From contig CAAFUF010000012.1 of assembly GCA_900766135.1 (NCBI GenBank), positions 1 through 64,000 of the forward strand: a stretch of 64,000 nt of DNA, written 5' to 3'. The stretch's first letter is position 1. The number at the start of each line of letters is the position of its first letter. The notes under the pieces are model-generated. The model was not told where the DNA came from. It searched no databases and was given only the letters and a program-made list of their open reading frames with translations. Of this stretch, positions 49,292 to 57,970 are shown in pieces. The translations under genes and the position numbers were made by a program. This DNA is from Paenibacillaceae bacterium (GTDB taxonomy: Bacteria; Bacillota; Bacilli; Paenibacillales; Paenibacillaceae).

Positions 49292-49696
49292 ATGCGGTAC
49301 GATCAAGAATCCCATGCTTATGAACAATCTATAGCGGAAGCCGTGACCGCCCTTCAAACGAGGGAGTACGGAGCGGCCCTGGAGCATATCAAACGGGCGA
49401 TGGAAGAAGATGTCCATGCGCCCGAGGCGCAAAATCTGCTCGGCATCCTTGCCGAAATGACAGGGGACTTAAGTTTGGCCGGCAAGCATTACCGGGCAGC
49501 CAATGCTCTAAGCCCTACGTACAAACCGGCCAGCCGGAATTTGCATCGAATTACCTCTTTGGCTTACCGGATTTGGAACACGCCGATCGACTACGGCAAC
49601 AAACCGGAAGTAGAAGAACCCATCAACTGCACCATCGTTTATGATGATCGCCATATCGGTCGTGTTGTCAAAAAAGGAGCGGTACGGAGCAAATGA
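49292..49696 (+). CDS. TPR-repeat protein of the potassium-transport unit
   Basis: A 134-residue soluble protein. Residues about 12-85 hold two TPR-like helical hairpins (AVTALQTREYGAALEHIKRAM; LLGILAEMTGDLSLAGKHYRAANAL, in outline). The C-terminus (INCTIVYDDRHIGRVV) is a short beta segment. It overlaps the first TrkA gene by four bases. Function unknown; a regulatory or scaffold role for the transporter is an inference from gene order. ATG at 49292 has GGGAGGAG eight bases upstream; GTG at 49283 is too close. Confidence 0.8.
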   Translation: MRYDQESHAYEQSIAEAVTALQTREYGAALEHIKRAMEEDVHAPEAQNLLGILAEMTGDLSLAGKHYRAANALSPTYKPASRNLHRITSLAYRIWNTPIDYGNKPEVEEPINCTIVYDDRHIGRVVKKGAVRSK

Positions 49697-50130
49697 AAAA
49701 AAACGACTGCCGTCATGCGATCATCGCCGGCTGCAGCAGGGTCGGGGCGGAAATCGCCTCCATGCTGTCGTCCAAAGGCAAAGATGTCGTGGTGCTCGAC
49801 AACAACAAGCTGTCTTTCCGCAAGCTGTCGCCGGATTACAGCGGTTTTACGGTCGAAGCCGATGCGACCGATGTCGACGCGCTGAAACAAGCAGGGATTG
49901 AGAAAGCCGATTTGCTGGTGGCGGCGACCAACGACGATAACACGAATATTATGATCGCCCAGATCGCCAGCAAGCTGTTTCAAGTGCCGAGGGTCATCTC
50001 ACGGCTGTATGATTACGAGAAAGAAGTCGTGTATAACGACTATAATGTACAAATTATTTATCCGACTCGGCTGACCTTGCATCAGTTTGAACAATTGATT
50101 TCCGAGCATCACAGGGAGGGGTCGAGATGA
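49693..50130 (+). CDS. TrkA/KtrA-type NAD-binding protein without RCK_C domain
   Basis: A 145-residue protein with only the RCK_N Rossmann domain: IIAGCSRVGAEIASML (GxGxxG-like loop as G-C-S-R-V-G), VVVLDNNKLSFRKLS, and AATNDDNTNIMIAQ. The loop has Cys and Ser in place of the usual Gly pair. It lacks the C-terminal RCK_C domain that binds cyclic di-AMP in KtrA. It likely forms a complex with the next protein at the cytoplasmic face of TrkH. Confidence 0.87.
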   Translation: MKKNDCRHAIIAGCSRVGAEIASMLSSKGKDVVVLDNNKLSFRKLSPDYSGFTVEADATDVDALKQAGIEKADLLVAATNDDNTNIMIAQIASKLFQVPRVISRLYDYEKEVVYNDYNVQIIYPTRLTLHQFEQLISEHHREGSR

Positions 50131-50798
50131 ACATCATCATGGTTGGCGGGCGGAAAAAGGTCGATTTTCTCGGAAGGTCCCTGCTTGCCAAAAAGCATAA
50201 CGTAACGATCATCCACGATGACGAAAACTACTGCAAGTTTCTGGCTAGGACTCATGATGAAGCTACGGTGATTTGCGGGGACGGAAGCAAGCCTTATATC
50301 CTTGAGGATGCGAATATTCAGGATGCCGACGTCGTCATCGCGCTGACGCCAAAGGATGCCGACAATCTTGTGATCTGCCAACTGGCCAAAAAGGTATACG
50401 GCGTAAAACGGGCCTTAACGACCGTCAGCAATCCGAAAAACGTGGAAGTTTTCAAAAAGCTCGACATCAATTCGGTCATCAGCGCCACTTACATCGCCGC
50501 GGAGATGATTGAACAAATGGCCGCGATCAACGAAATCGAAAACCTGGTCTCTTTCGAACAGGGGAAAATCGTCGTGATGGAAATCGTCGTCAAAGCAAAC
50601 TACCCGGTTTGCGGAAGGACGCTGGCGGAGTTGGAAATTCCGGAGCAAAGCATCATCGGATGCATTATACGAGGCGTGAGCAGCATTATCCCCAAGGGGA
50701 AAACGCAAATTTTGGCGGGAGATAAGCTGATCGTGCTGTCGCCTCCGGAAGTGCAGCGGGAGATGATCAAAATTATCGTAGGGAGAACGGAAAGCTGA
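50127..50798 (+). CDS. TrkA-type potassium uptake regulator (RCK_N and RCK_C)
   Basis: A 223-residue protein with RCK_N (residues about 1-120; MNIIMVGGRKKVDFLGRSL) and RCK_C (about 135-220; VVKANYPVCGRTLAELEIPEQ, DKLIVLSPPE). The Rossmann loop GGRKKV departs from the GxGxxG form. Its start overlaps the upstream TrkA and its stop overlaps the trkH start, so TrkA1, TrkA2 and TrkH are made together. The RCK_C domain is the usual ligand site (nucleotide or cyclic di-AMP). Confidence 0.9.
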   Translation: MNIIMVGGRKKVDFLGRSLLAKKHNVTIIHDDENYCKFLARTHDEATVICGDGSKPYILEDANIQDADVVIALTPKDADNLVICQLAKKVYGVKRALTTVSNPKNVEVFKKLDINSVISATYIAAEMIEQMAAINEIENLVSFEQGKIVVMEIVVKANYPVCGRTLAELEIPEQSIIGCIIRGVSSIIPKGKTQILAGDKLIVLSPPEVQREMIKIIVGRTES

Positions 50799-52282
50799 TG
50801 CCGATCCATCGACAACCAGTCATGACAAGCTATAGGACGGTTTTGGGTTATGTGGGAAAACTCACCATGATTAGCGGGGGGATTCTGATGCTGCCGCTGC
50901 TCGTTTTGTTCGCTTTTCCGGACGAAGCGAGGCACGCCCCCGACTTTTTGCTACCCGCCGCTTTGGCCATCGTTTCCGGCTTCTTGCTGAGCCTTCTGAT
51001 TCGCGGGAACAACCAGCGGAAACTGACGCTGCGTCAGGATACGGTCATCATTTTGCTGGCTTGGCTGATTGCGGCGTTTTTCTCCGCACTGCCGTTTATG
51101 TTCTCGAAGCAGCTCCATTTTACCCAGGCGATGTTCGAGGCGGTTAGCGGCTGGACCACGACCGGCCTATCGGTCGTCGACGTCACGAAAACGCCGAAAA
51201 TTTTTCTGATGCATCGCAGTTTGATGCAGTATTTCGGCGGAGTGGGCATCGTGCTGGTAATGGCGTCGGCATTGTCAGGTACTTACGGGATGCGGTTATA
51301 TCATGCCGAAGGGCACGCGGACAGGCTGATGCCGAACCTGGCCAAATCGGCAAGGATCGTGATGTCGATCTACTCCGGATACATCGCCGCGGGCACGATT
51401 CTGTACGCCAGTTTCGGCATGCCGTGGTTCGACGCGCTCAACCACGCGATTCCTGCGCTCTCGACGGGGGGGTTCTCAACGCAAACGGACAGTATCGGCG
51501 CTTATGACAGCCTTCCGATCGAGTTGATCACGATCATTTTAATGCTGCTTGGTACGACCAATTTTGCCGCACATATGCTCTTGATCCGAGGCAGGTTTAA
51601 GAGCTTTTTCCGGGTCGGGGAGGTGCGGTTTATGTTCCTCGTCCTGGGGCTGGCCATTCCTTTGCTGGCGTTCGTTTCTTTGAACGGGCTGTACGGAAGC
51701 GTACCTCAAGGTTTGCGGATTGCGGCGTTCCAGGCAGTGACAGCCCTCAGCACGACCGGCTTCTCGACGGTGGGCTACGGCGACTGGGCGCCCTTTCCGG
51801 TTTATCTGCTGATCCTGCTTATGTTGATCGGGGGAGGCGCCGGTTCTACGGCAGGGGCGATCAAGTTATCCCGGGTACATCTGATGGTCAAGTCGTTCCT
51901 CTGGAATTTGAAACGAAAATTTCTTCCGGAACATATGGTAAACGAGGATTTCGTCTACCGCCCGGAGGGCAAGCTGCCTATCGAGGAGAAGCATGTTTTG
52001 GAAGCGTCGAATTACGCGTTTATCTATATGGTACTGGTCTTTATCGGTACCGGCGTGATGGTGGCCAACGGCTTCTCCCTGCAGGATTCCTTGTTCGAGT
52101 TCGCCTCCACGATCGGAACCGTCGGCCTGTCGGTCGGGGTAACGGGGCCGGATACTCCGCCCGCCGTACTGTGGACGCAAATCGCCGGGATGTTATTCGG
52201 CCGGTTGGAGATTTACGTCATTTTCATCGCCGTGATCAAAGTGTTCAAGGATACGGGGAAGTGTCTTAGACCTCGGAAATAA
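50798..52282 (+). CDS. TrkH-family potassium uptake membrane protein
   Basis: A 494-residue membrane protein with about ten hydrophobic segments and four pore-like loops. Selectivity-filter regions are VSGWTTTGLSVVD, IPALSTGGFSTQT, TALSTTGFSTVGYGDW and FASTIGTVGLSVGVTG, typical of TrkH/KtrB. It moves potassium into the cell under control of the RCK proteins. Last gene of the unit; a bidirectional terminator follows. Confidence 0.93.
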   Translation: MPIHRQPVMTSYRTVLGYVGKLTMISGGILMLPLLVLFAFPDEARHAPDFLLPAALAIVSGFLLSLLIRGNNQRKLTLRQDTVIILLAWLIAAFFSALPFMFSKQLHFTQAMFEAVSGWTTTGLSVVDVTKTPKIFLMHRSLMQYFGGVGIVLVMASALSGTYGMRLYHAEGHADRLMPNLAKSARIVMSIYSGYIAAGTILYASFGMPWFDALNHAIPALSTGGFSTQTDSIGAYDSLPIELITIILMLLGTTNFAAHMLLIRGRFKSFFRVGEVRFMFLVLGLAIPLLAFVSLNGLYGSVPQGLRIAAFQAVTALSTTGFSTVGYGDWAPFPVYLLILLMLIGGGAGSTAGAIKLSRVHLMVKSFLWNLKRKFLPEHMVNEDFVYRPEGKLPIEEKHVLEASNYAFIYMVLVFIGTGVMVANGFSLQDSLFEFASTIGTVGLSVGVTGPDTPPAVLWTQIAGMLFGRLEIYVIFIAVIKVFKDTGKCLRPRK

Positions 52283-52348
52283 ACGCGGATTCGCAAGGAT
52301 AATGATTGGGATTTCCTCGGATGTCGGCCGATTAGGCGATGATAAGAA

Positions 52349-52392
52349 AAAAACCTCCAACCTGCCTTTTGGGCGGGGAACGGAGGTTTTTG
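52349..52392. terminator. Bidirectional terminator between trkH and the MFS gene
   Basis: Arms AAAAACCTCC / GGAGGTTTTT with A and T runs on both sides. Confidence 0.8.
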
Positions 52393-52415
52393 GCGTTTTT
52401 TTAAGCATAGGCCTG

Positions 52416-53690
52416 TTAAGCGTCCAAGTGGACGGGGCTTTGATCTGCAGCGAAACCTGGGCTTGACCGGAAGAGAGTCCGGATCTCGGACAATTCTCCA
52501 TCGAGCGCTTTCAGTCCGGGGATAAGCAGCATGACGCAGGAGCTGAAGATCGGGAGTAGCCCAGCGGCCAAAAACATCGTTTGTACGCCGTAATGTTCGG
52601 AAACGATGCTCCCAGCAAACGTTCCGACGGGGTATAAGGCGCCGCCAATTAGGAACCGGTTCGCATTCACGCGCCCTTGCAAGCGGCCGGGAACGAGCTT
52701 GCCATGCAGGGAAGAACTTAGCGAGCCGAAAAAGGGTCCGCAGGCGCCCGAGGCGAACAGAGCCGCCAGAGCAACCGGATAGCTCTGAGTTAAACCGAGG
52801 ATGGCGTTGAAGCAACCGATGGCTGCCAGACTGAAAACCATAACTCGCCGCCGCTGCTTAATATCGCCCAGCCAGGATATCAGTCCGAGCCCAGCTAGGG
52901 AGCCCAAAGCGGTAGCGGTCGTGAAGGTCCCCATCGCAGCGGCGTCCCGCTGCAGGACTTCGCTGACGAACGGGACCATCATCGTCCAGATGGCGCCCTG
53001 GCACATATTGCTGATCGAAACCATGACCATGACGGCGAACATGGCGGGAACCTGCCTGTAAAACGAAAAGCCTTCAACGATTTCCCGCAGATAGGTTTTA
53101 ACGGAAGCGGCGGGGGCCTCGTTTTGGCGGGTACTCTTCGGCAAAAACAGCAGCATGGCGATCGCCGCCAGATAACATGCCCCATTGATCCCCAACGCGG
53201 GCAGCGACCCGAACCCAGCTACTACGCCGCCTGCGATCGCCGGACCAGCCAAGGCCGCCGCGTTCCGGCACCCGTCGATCATGGCAAAGGCCCGGGTCAG
53301 TTTGCGGGAGCCCGCAGCTTCCGGCACAAGGGCCATGGCGGTGGGCAGGAACAGGGCGGAGCAAGAACCGCTAAGTCCGGCAGCCAGGAACAAGTGCCAT
53401 AGCTGCAGATGTCCGGCCATGCCGGCAACCCAAGGCAGAAGGATGGCGGTAAGCCGCACGGCGGCGAGCCCTGCCATGAGCCGATTGCGGGGCAGCCGGT
53501 CGGAGAGCGGCGAACCGAGCAGGCGAATCACCAGCTCCGGGATGCCGGAAGAGAGAGCGAGTGCGCCCATCGCCAGTTTAGAGCCGGTGATTTCGTACAC
53601 CAGCCACTCCATGGCAAGCAAGCCGAACGCATCCCCAAAACCGCTTAAGGCGATCGTTGACAAGAGCCCGTAATATGCACGATGCTTCAA
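52416..53690 (-). CDS. MFS transporter, MFS_3-type efflux protein
   Basis: A 424-residue permease with about 12 transmembrane helices and an SGFGDAFGLLAMEWLVYE opening typical of the MFS_3/enterobactin-exporter-like group. GSPLSDRLPRNRLM is the A-motif loop between helices 2 and 3. The cargo is unknown. TTG at 53690 is preferred because AAGGAG is nine bases before it, whereas ATG at 53699 touches that site. It is behind an ArsR-type regulator gene, from whose stop it is separated by 13 bases, and is probably repressed by it. Confidence 0.85.
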   Translation of the reverse strand: MKHRAYYGLLSTIALSGFGDAFGLLAMEWLVYEITGSKLAMGALALSSGIPELVIRLLGSPLSDRLPRNRLMAGLAAVRLTAILLPWVAGMAGHLQLWHLFLAAGLSGSCSALFLPTAMALVPEAAGSRKLTRAFAMIDGCRNAAALAGPAIAGGVVAGFGSLPALGINGACYLAAIAMLLFLPKSTRQNEAPAASVKTYLREIVEGFSFYRQVPAMFAVMVMVSISNMCQGAIWTMMVPFVSEVLQRDAAAMGTFTTATALGSLAGLGLISWLGDIKQRRRVMVFSLAAIGCFNAILGLTQSYPVALAALFASGACGPFFGSLSSSLHGKLVPGRLQGRVNANRFLIGGALYPVGTFAGSIVSEHYGVQTMFLAAGLLPIFSSCVMLLIPGLKALDGELSEIRTLFRSSPGFAADQSPVHLDA

Positions 53691-53703
53691 GGCAATCATC
53701 TCC

Positions 53704-54654
53704 TTATTTCGCCACGTTCAGCTCAGCAGGCCCGTCGTTCTCGAAATAGTCGTCGATTTGACCGGACAATCCGTTTAACGCTTCTCGGCGCAGGCTGTAT
53801 TCAACCGACTTAAAATCCGAACCCTTGGTTTGATAGTGCACGATCACCAATCCGGCCGCCCGAAGGGCGATCAAGTGGTAATGGATCGTGCTTTTGGAGA
53901 TAGCGATCTCGCGGGTGATTTCGGTAAACGTCATTTGCTTTCCGGCGAGCAGACGGAGAATGCGAAGCCGCGTTTCATCCGACAGTGCCCGGGTTAGGCG
54001 AAGCAGGCCGGGAGCAGGATAGCCTGGGACCGGAGGAAACAGGTCGCAGGAATATTGGGTGAAGATCATCGTCTCGAAGATGCTGGAGGTCACTAAGGGG
54101 CGAGCATGGTATTGGGGAATGAGTACGACCTGGTTCAAAGTATCGCCTGGATACAATCGCATACCGTTCGTGGCCGTTTCATAAATCCTCATGCTGCTCA
54201 TTTCGCCCAATCGGGATCTCAGGGCGGACGCTTCCTGCTGCAGACCCTCGAGGATCCGGGGATCGATCGTGGAAAAGTAACGCAAATCCCATTCCCGCAA
54301 AACCTCGCAGGCCGCATCGCGAAGCTCCGTGAGATTGGCGGGAATGGATTGACTGCAGGCGGCCGAAATTTCGTACAGTTCCCCCGTCTGCAATCCGGCG
54401 AACCATTCCAAGAAACCTGCGACTGTCCTTGAACCCGGGCATTTCCAGATGAACGGGGCCAGGCTGAAATCATCCAGCTGTTTGACCGCTACTTGCATTT
54501 TCTGCAGCGTCGCCGGCGCAAACTGCTCCTGAACGCCTTTTACCCATAGTTTTCCGGCATCCATGGCTCCGTGGTTTTGTTTCGCGAAAAAGGCCGTCAG
54601 GCTTGCCACGCATTCATAAATTGGAGCAAAGTCCACTTCGACTTGATATTCCAT
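53704..54654 (-). CDS. ArsR-type regulator with DUF5937-like N-terminus
   Basis: A 316-residue protein. Residues 1-215 resemble the DUF5937 domain of long ArsR-like regulators (VDFAPIYECVASLTAFF... near the start). Residues about 225-295 form an ArsR winged helix (LSDETRLRILRLLAGKQMTFTEI and ISKSTIHYHLIALRAAGL). Such proteins usually sit upstream of an exporter and repress it until a ligand binds. A perfect palindrome GCATTTAAATGC lies 35 bases before the ATG. Confidence 0.85.
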   Translation of the reverse strand: MEYQVEVDFAPIYECVASLTAFFAKQNHGAMDAGKLWVKGVQEQFAPATLQKMQVAVKQLDDFSLAPFIWKCPGSRTVAGFLEWFAGLQTGELYEISAACSQSIPANLTELRDAACEVLREWDLRYFSTIDPRILEGLQQEASALRSRLGEMSSMRIYETATNGMRLYPGDTLNQVVLIPQYHARPLVTSSIFETMIFTQYSCDLFPPVPGYPAPGLLRLTRALSDETRLRILRLLAGKQMTFTEITREIAISKSTIHYHLIALRAAGLVIVHYQTKGSDFKSVEYSLRREALNGLSGQIDDYFENDGPAELNVAK

Positions 54655-54688
54655 CGTGTTTCCCTTCCCTTTCTATTGAACAAGTCAG

Positions 54689-54700
54689 GCATTTAAATGC
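54689..54700. promoter_or_regulatory. Palindromic operator candidate of the ArsR-MFS operon
   Basis: GCATTTAAATGC, a perfect 12-base palindrome in the leader, downstream of a TATATT-like -10 on the minus strand. Confidence 0.45.
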
Positions 54701-54887
54701 TCGATGGTTCTATAAATATAGATCTGTGTTATTGTTCTATGTTAATCGAATTCAATGAATGATGCAACAACAATCGTATCGAGAGGATAGAGGATCTTTA
54801 AGCTTAAAGGATGTCGTGAGCGTGTTTCATAGGGGGATGCGGTATAAGGAGGCTCTGTTGCGTCGAAGTCTATGCAGTCCGATAACT

Positions 54888-54916
54888 AAAAAAACCGCCC
54901 CATGGGACGGTTTTTT
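54888..54916. terminator. Bidirectional terminator behind the dipeptidase gene
   Basis: Arms AAAACCGCCC / GGACGGTTTT with A7 and T6 runs. The region 54720-54888 shows no convincing gene. Confidence 0.8.
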
Positions 54917-54928
54917 CGAAATTGACGA

Positions 54929-56284
54929 TTACAGCGATTTCAAATAATGAACGATCGTCAGCAACCCTTTGTCGAAGTTCTCCAGGTTGAAGTGCTCGTT
55001 CGGCGCGTGCAGGTTTTCGTCCGGCAGCCCGAAGCCCATCATCACGGCCGGAGCCGACAGGACGCGGGATAAGGTCTCGACGATCGGGATGGAGCCGCCG
55101 TCCTTGGTGAACAGCGCTCGCGTGCCGTACACGGATTCGTAGGCGTCGGCCGCTTTTTGCAGCATCGGATCTTCCGAATTGCACGTAAACGCCCGGGCTT
55201 TCTCGGATGCTTTGACCTTCAGGGTTGCCCCCGGCTGCAGATGCTTGCGCAAATGACGCTCGATGCGGTCGATCGTGGCCTGCGGATCCTGGTCGCCGAC
55301 AAGGCGGCAGGTGATTTTGGCGTGGGCTTCCTTCGGCAATACCGTTTTGGTCCCTTCCCCTTGGAACCCGCCATAGACCCCGTTCAGCTCCAGCGTCGGC
55401 CGAGCGCCGGTCCGCTCCACGAAGGAGTAACCCGCCTCGCCGTAAAGCTCGTTCAAGCCGAGATCGCGCTTCAGCTTCTCCTCGTCGAATTGTTGCTTGA
55501 CGAACTCTTCGCGCTCCAGCGCGGACAGCTCCTGAACGCCTTCGTAGAAGCCTTCGACCGTGACCCGGCCCTGGTCATCGTGCAGGGAAGCGAGCAGCGA
55601 CACGAGCGCGTGCAGCGCGTTAGGTACGCCGCCGCCAAACGTTCCGGAGTGCAAATCGGTATTGGCGGTAAAGACCGAGACCTCCATCGCGCATAAGCCG
55701 CGAAGACCGATGCAGATGGCCGGTTTGCCCGGCGCCATCAGCGCCGTATCGGAGATCAGGATCACGTCGGCGGCCAGCTTCTCCCGGTTGGTTTCCAGGA
55801 AGGAAGGCAGGTTCGGGCTGGTCACTTCCTCTTCCCCTTCGATGCAGAATTTGATGTTGACCGGAAGTTCTTTTTCCTGCTTCAAAATCGCCTCAAGGGC
55901 CTTGATATGCATAAACACTTGGCCTTTATCATCCGTCGCTCCGCGGGCATACAGCTTGCCGTCCCGGATGGACGGCTCGAAAGGCGGCGAGTCCCACAGG
56001 TTCAGCGGATCCACCGGTTGGACGTCGTAGTGGCCGTAGACCAAAACGGTCGGTTTGCCTGGAGCATGCAAATGCTCGGCATAAACGACAGGGTGTCCGG
56101 CGGTTGGATGGACCTCCACCGCTTCCATGCCGGCGCTGCGGAGCGCCTCGGCGATCCATTCGGCGGCTTTCAGCACGTCGCCTTTGTGCTCGGACAGGGC
56201 GGAGATGCTGGGAATCCGCAGCAGTTCGCCAAGTTCCTTCAAGTGTTGTTCGCGGTTCGTAGAAAAGTAAGCTTGATAATCCAT
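54929..56284 (-). CDS. M20-family metallodipeptidase
   Basis: A 451-residue cytoplasmic zinc peptidase of the CNDP/PepV-like group. VLVYGHYDVQP holds the first zinc His and Asp, RGATDDKGQ the bridging Asp, CIEGEEEVTSPN the catalytic Glu pair, and the C-terminal LHAPNEHF the last zinc His. HSGTFGGGVPNALHAL belongs to the dimerisation lid. It cleaves dipeptides. Stands alone. Confidence 0.93.
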   Translation of the reverse strand: MDYQAYFSTNREQHLKELGELLRIPSISALSEHKGDVLKAAEWIAEALRSAGMEAVEVHPTAGHPVVYAEHLHAPGKPTVLVYGHYDVQPVDPLNLWDSPPFEPSIRDGKLYARGATDDKGQVFMHIKALEAILKQEKELPVNIKFCIEGEEEVTSPNLPSFLETNREKLAADVILISDTALMAPGKPAICIGLRGLCAMEVSVFTANTDLHSGTFGGGVPNALHALVSLLASLHDDQGRVTVEGFYEGVQELSALEREEFVKQQFDEEKLKRDLGLNELYGEAGYSFVERTGARPTLELNGVYGGFQGEGTKTVLPKEAHAKITCRLVGDQDPQATIDRIERHLRKHLQPGATLKVKASEKARAFTCNSEDPMLQKAADAYESVYGTRALFTKDGGSIPIVETLSRVLSAPAVMMGFGLPDENLHAPNEHFNLENFDKGLLTIVHYLKSL

Positions 56285-56521
56285 CGTCGATTCGTTCCTC
56301 CCGAACTAGTTTTACCCGTATATTCTACACCTTTTTTGCCGAGAACACGAATGACGGGGTTCGCATGTCGCCAGGGGCCTTGGGGTTTCCTTAAATTCAT
56401 CTTAAAATGCGCCGCGCTTTTTTTAGGAATATTTAAGGTAAGGCCAAGCGATTTCTGGTAAAGTCAAGAAAGTACGGATTTATAAAATGAATGTTGCAGA
56501 AGAAGGGAGTCGCAAAGACAT

Positions 56522-57670
56522 ATGGAAGAAAAGGACAAGAGAAAGCTGGATTTCGCCGAAGGGGAAGCGGAAACTTCGGAGGAGGAAACGCTGTCTCCGG
56601 AAGGACAAGCCGGCCAAGAGGAAGGCGGTGCAACCGAATCCAAGGCACCGGAATACGATCCGGCGGACGACGCGGATTTTGTCGCCGAAGGTACCGAAGC
56701 CGGCGCGGATTCGACGCCGGTGATGGTCTCCCAGCAAGGGGAGCCTGAGGCCCAAACGGTCCAAACCTCCAAATCCGGCAGCAAAGTATGGCCGATCGTA
56801 TCGCTGATCCTGGCCGTCCTGCTGATCGTCGTATTGATCAAACCGCCGTTTGTTTCAAACAAAGCGGAGGCCGTCGCAACGGTCAACGGCGTGGAAATTA
56901 CGAAAGACCGGCTGTTCGATGAATTGGCAGCCAGCGGCGGGGAACAGGCGTTGACGAATCTCATTAACCAGGAGCTCGTGAATCAAGAGGCCGCCAAGAA
57001 GAACATAACGGTAACCGATGCCGATATCGACGCCGAGATCGAGAGCTACAAAACCCAGTTCGGCTCGGAAGAGGCCCTGAACCAGGCTTTGGTGCAGTAT
57101 GGCATGACGATGGACGATTTGCGGAAGCAGGTTGTCATGGAACTCAAGCTCACCAAACTGCTGGAACCGCAGATCAAAGTAACCGATGAGCAAGTCAAGG
57201 AAACGTTCGAATCCTACAAGGATTCCTTTAATACGCCGGAGCAGGTTCGCACTTCCGTCATTTTGGTCGCTACCGAGCAGGAAGCGAAGGATATCGTGAA
57301 GCAGTTGGACGAAGGCGCGGATTTCGCGGAGCTGGCCAAGAGCAAATCACTGGATGCCGCAACGAAGGAGCAAGGCGGCGACACCGATTTCTTCGGACGC
57401 GGCGAGAAAGAAGAAGCGGTGGAAACAGCGGCCTTCAAGCTGGCGAAAGGCGAGGTAAGCGAGCCCGTGAAGACCAGCGAAGGTTATCAGGTCATCAAAG
57501 TCACTGACAAGAAGGAAGCCCACACGGCTACGTTGGAGGAGAAGAAGGAAGAGATCCGCAAGGGGCTTGTCTCTCAACAGGTCTCCAGCTTGTCGGGAAC
57601 ATGGCTGGAGGACGTACGAAGCAAAGCGAAGATCACCAATACGTTAACGGATGCGGCCGCTGCCGAGTAA
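56522..57670 (+). CDS. Membrane-anchored PrsA/SurA-like peptidyl-prolyl isomerase
   Basis: A 382-residue protein. Residues 1-80 are an acidic, disordered cytoplasmic head (Glu/Ala/Gly-rich). One transmembrane helix (about 88-107, VWPIVSLILAVLLIVVLI) acts as an uncleaved signal anchor. Residues about 118-225 are a SurA_N-like chaperone part and about 236-335 a parvulin-type rotamase (VRTSVILVATEQEAKDIVKQL, DTDFFGRGE, VKTSEGYQVIKV). Unlike classical PrsA it is not a lipoprotein. It helps fold exported proteins. ATG follows GAAGGGAG at wide spacing (11 bases). Confidence 0.87.
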   Translation: MEEKDKRKLDFAEGEAETSEEETLSPEGQAGQEEGGATESKAPEYDPADDADFVAEGTEAGADSTPVMVSQQGEPEAQTVQTSKSGSKVWPIVSLILAVLLIVVLIKPPFVSNKAEAVATVNGVEITKDRLFDELAASGGEQALTNLINQELVNQEAAKKNITVTDADIDAEIESYKTQFGSEEALNQALVQYGMTMDDLRKQVVMELKLTKLLEPQIKVTDEQVKETFESYKDSFNTPEQVRTSVILVATEQEAKDIVKQLDEGADFAELAKSKSLDAATKEQGGDTDFFGRGEKEEAVETAAFKLAKGEVSEPVKTSEGYQVIKVTDKKEAHTATLEEKKEEIRKGLVSQQVSSLSGTWLEDVRSKAKITNTLTDAAAAE

Positions 57671-57696
57671 GAAGGGCGTCGAGGCAGCCGCATGGT

Positions 57697-57727
57697 ACCG
57701 CCGGAGCAGAAGCTTCGGCGGTTTTTT
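57697..57727 (+). terminator. Intrinsic terminator after the foldase gene
   Basis: Arms ACCGCCG / CGGCGGT, then TTTTT. Confidence 0.8.
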
Positions 57728-57772
57728 CGTTGGCGGATCTCGGTCCGGACGAACCTTTAAAGATTCGTGACA

Positions 57773-57814
57773 TTGTAAATTTTGGTTTACAAACGAAAAT
57801 CCGAATCGTATAAT
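57773..57814 (+). promoter_or_regulatory. nanE-operon promoter with operator on the -35
   Basis: TTTACA (57786-57791), 17 bases, TATAAT (57809-57814), a strong sigma-A promoter. The -35 is the right arm of a perfect interrupted palindrome TTGTAAA-N6-TTTACAA (57773-57792), a likely repressor site. Confidence 0.7.
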
Positions 57815-57830
57815 AAAGAAAAAAACCTCT

Positions 57831-57918
57831 ATTTTATAATAAAATGGAGATAATATTCTTTTGTTTTGATCGAAACAACGGAATATATTTTTTAAAGTAA
57901 ATTGGAGAAATTATTCTT
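57831..57918. promoter_or_regulatory. Palindrome and repeat array in the nanE leader
   Basis: ATTTTATAATAAAAT (57831-57845, perfect 7-1-7 palindrome), TTGTTTTGATCGAAACAA (57861-57878, two mispaired pairs), and a direct repeat GGAGATAATATTCTT (57846-57860) / GGAGAAATTATTCTT (57904-57918). All lie in an AT-rich leader of about 150 bases between the promoter and nanE. Confidence 0.5.
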
Positions 57919-57970
57919 CTTATATTTTAACATTAGGAGAATTAAACCATGACATCGGAGGTTATTGATT

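Noticed and set aside
54759..54947. 62-codon open frame in the gap before the dipeptidase gene
   Set aside because: It runs through a clear terminator, has no ribosome site and resembles nothing.
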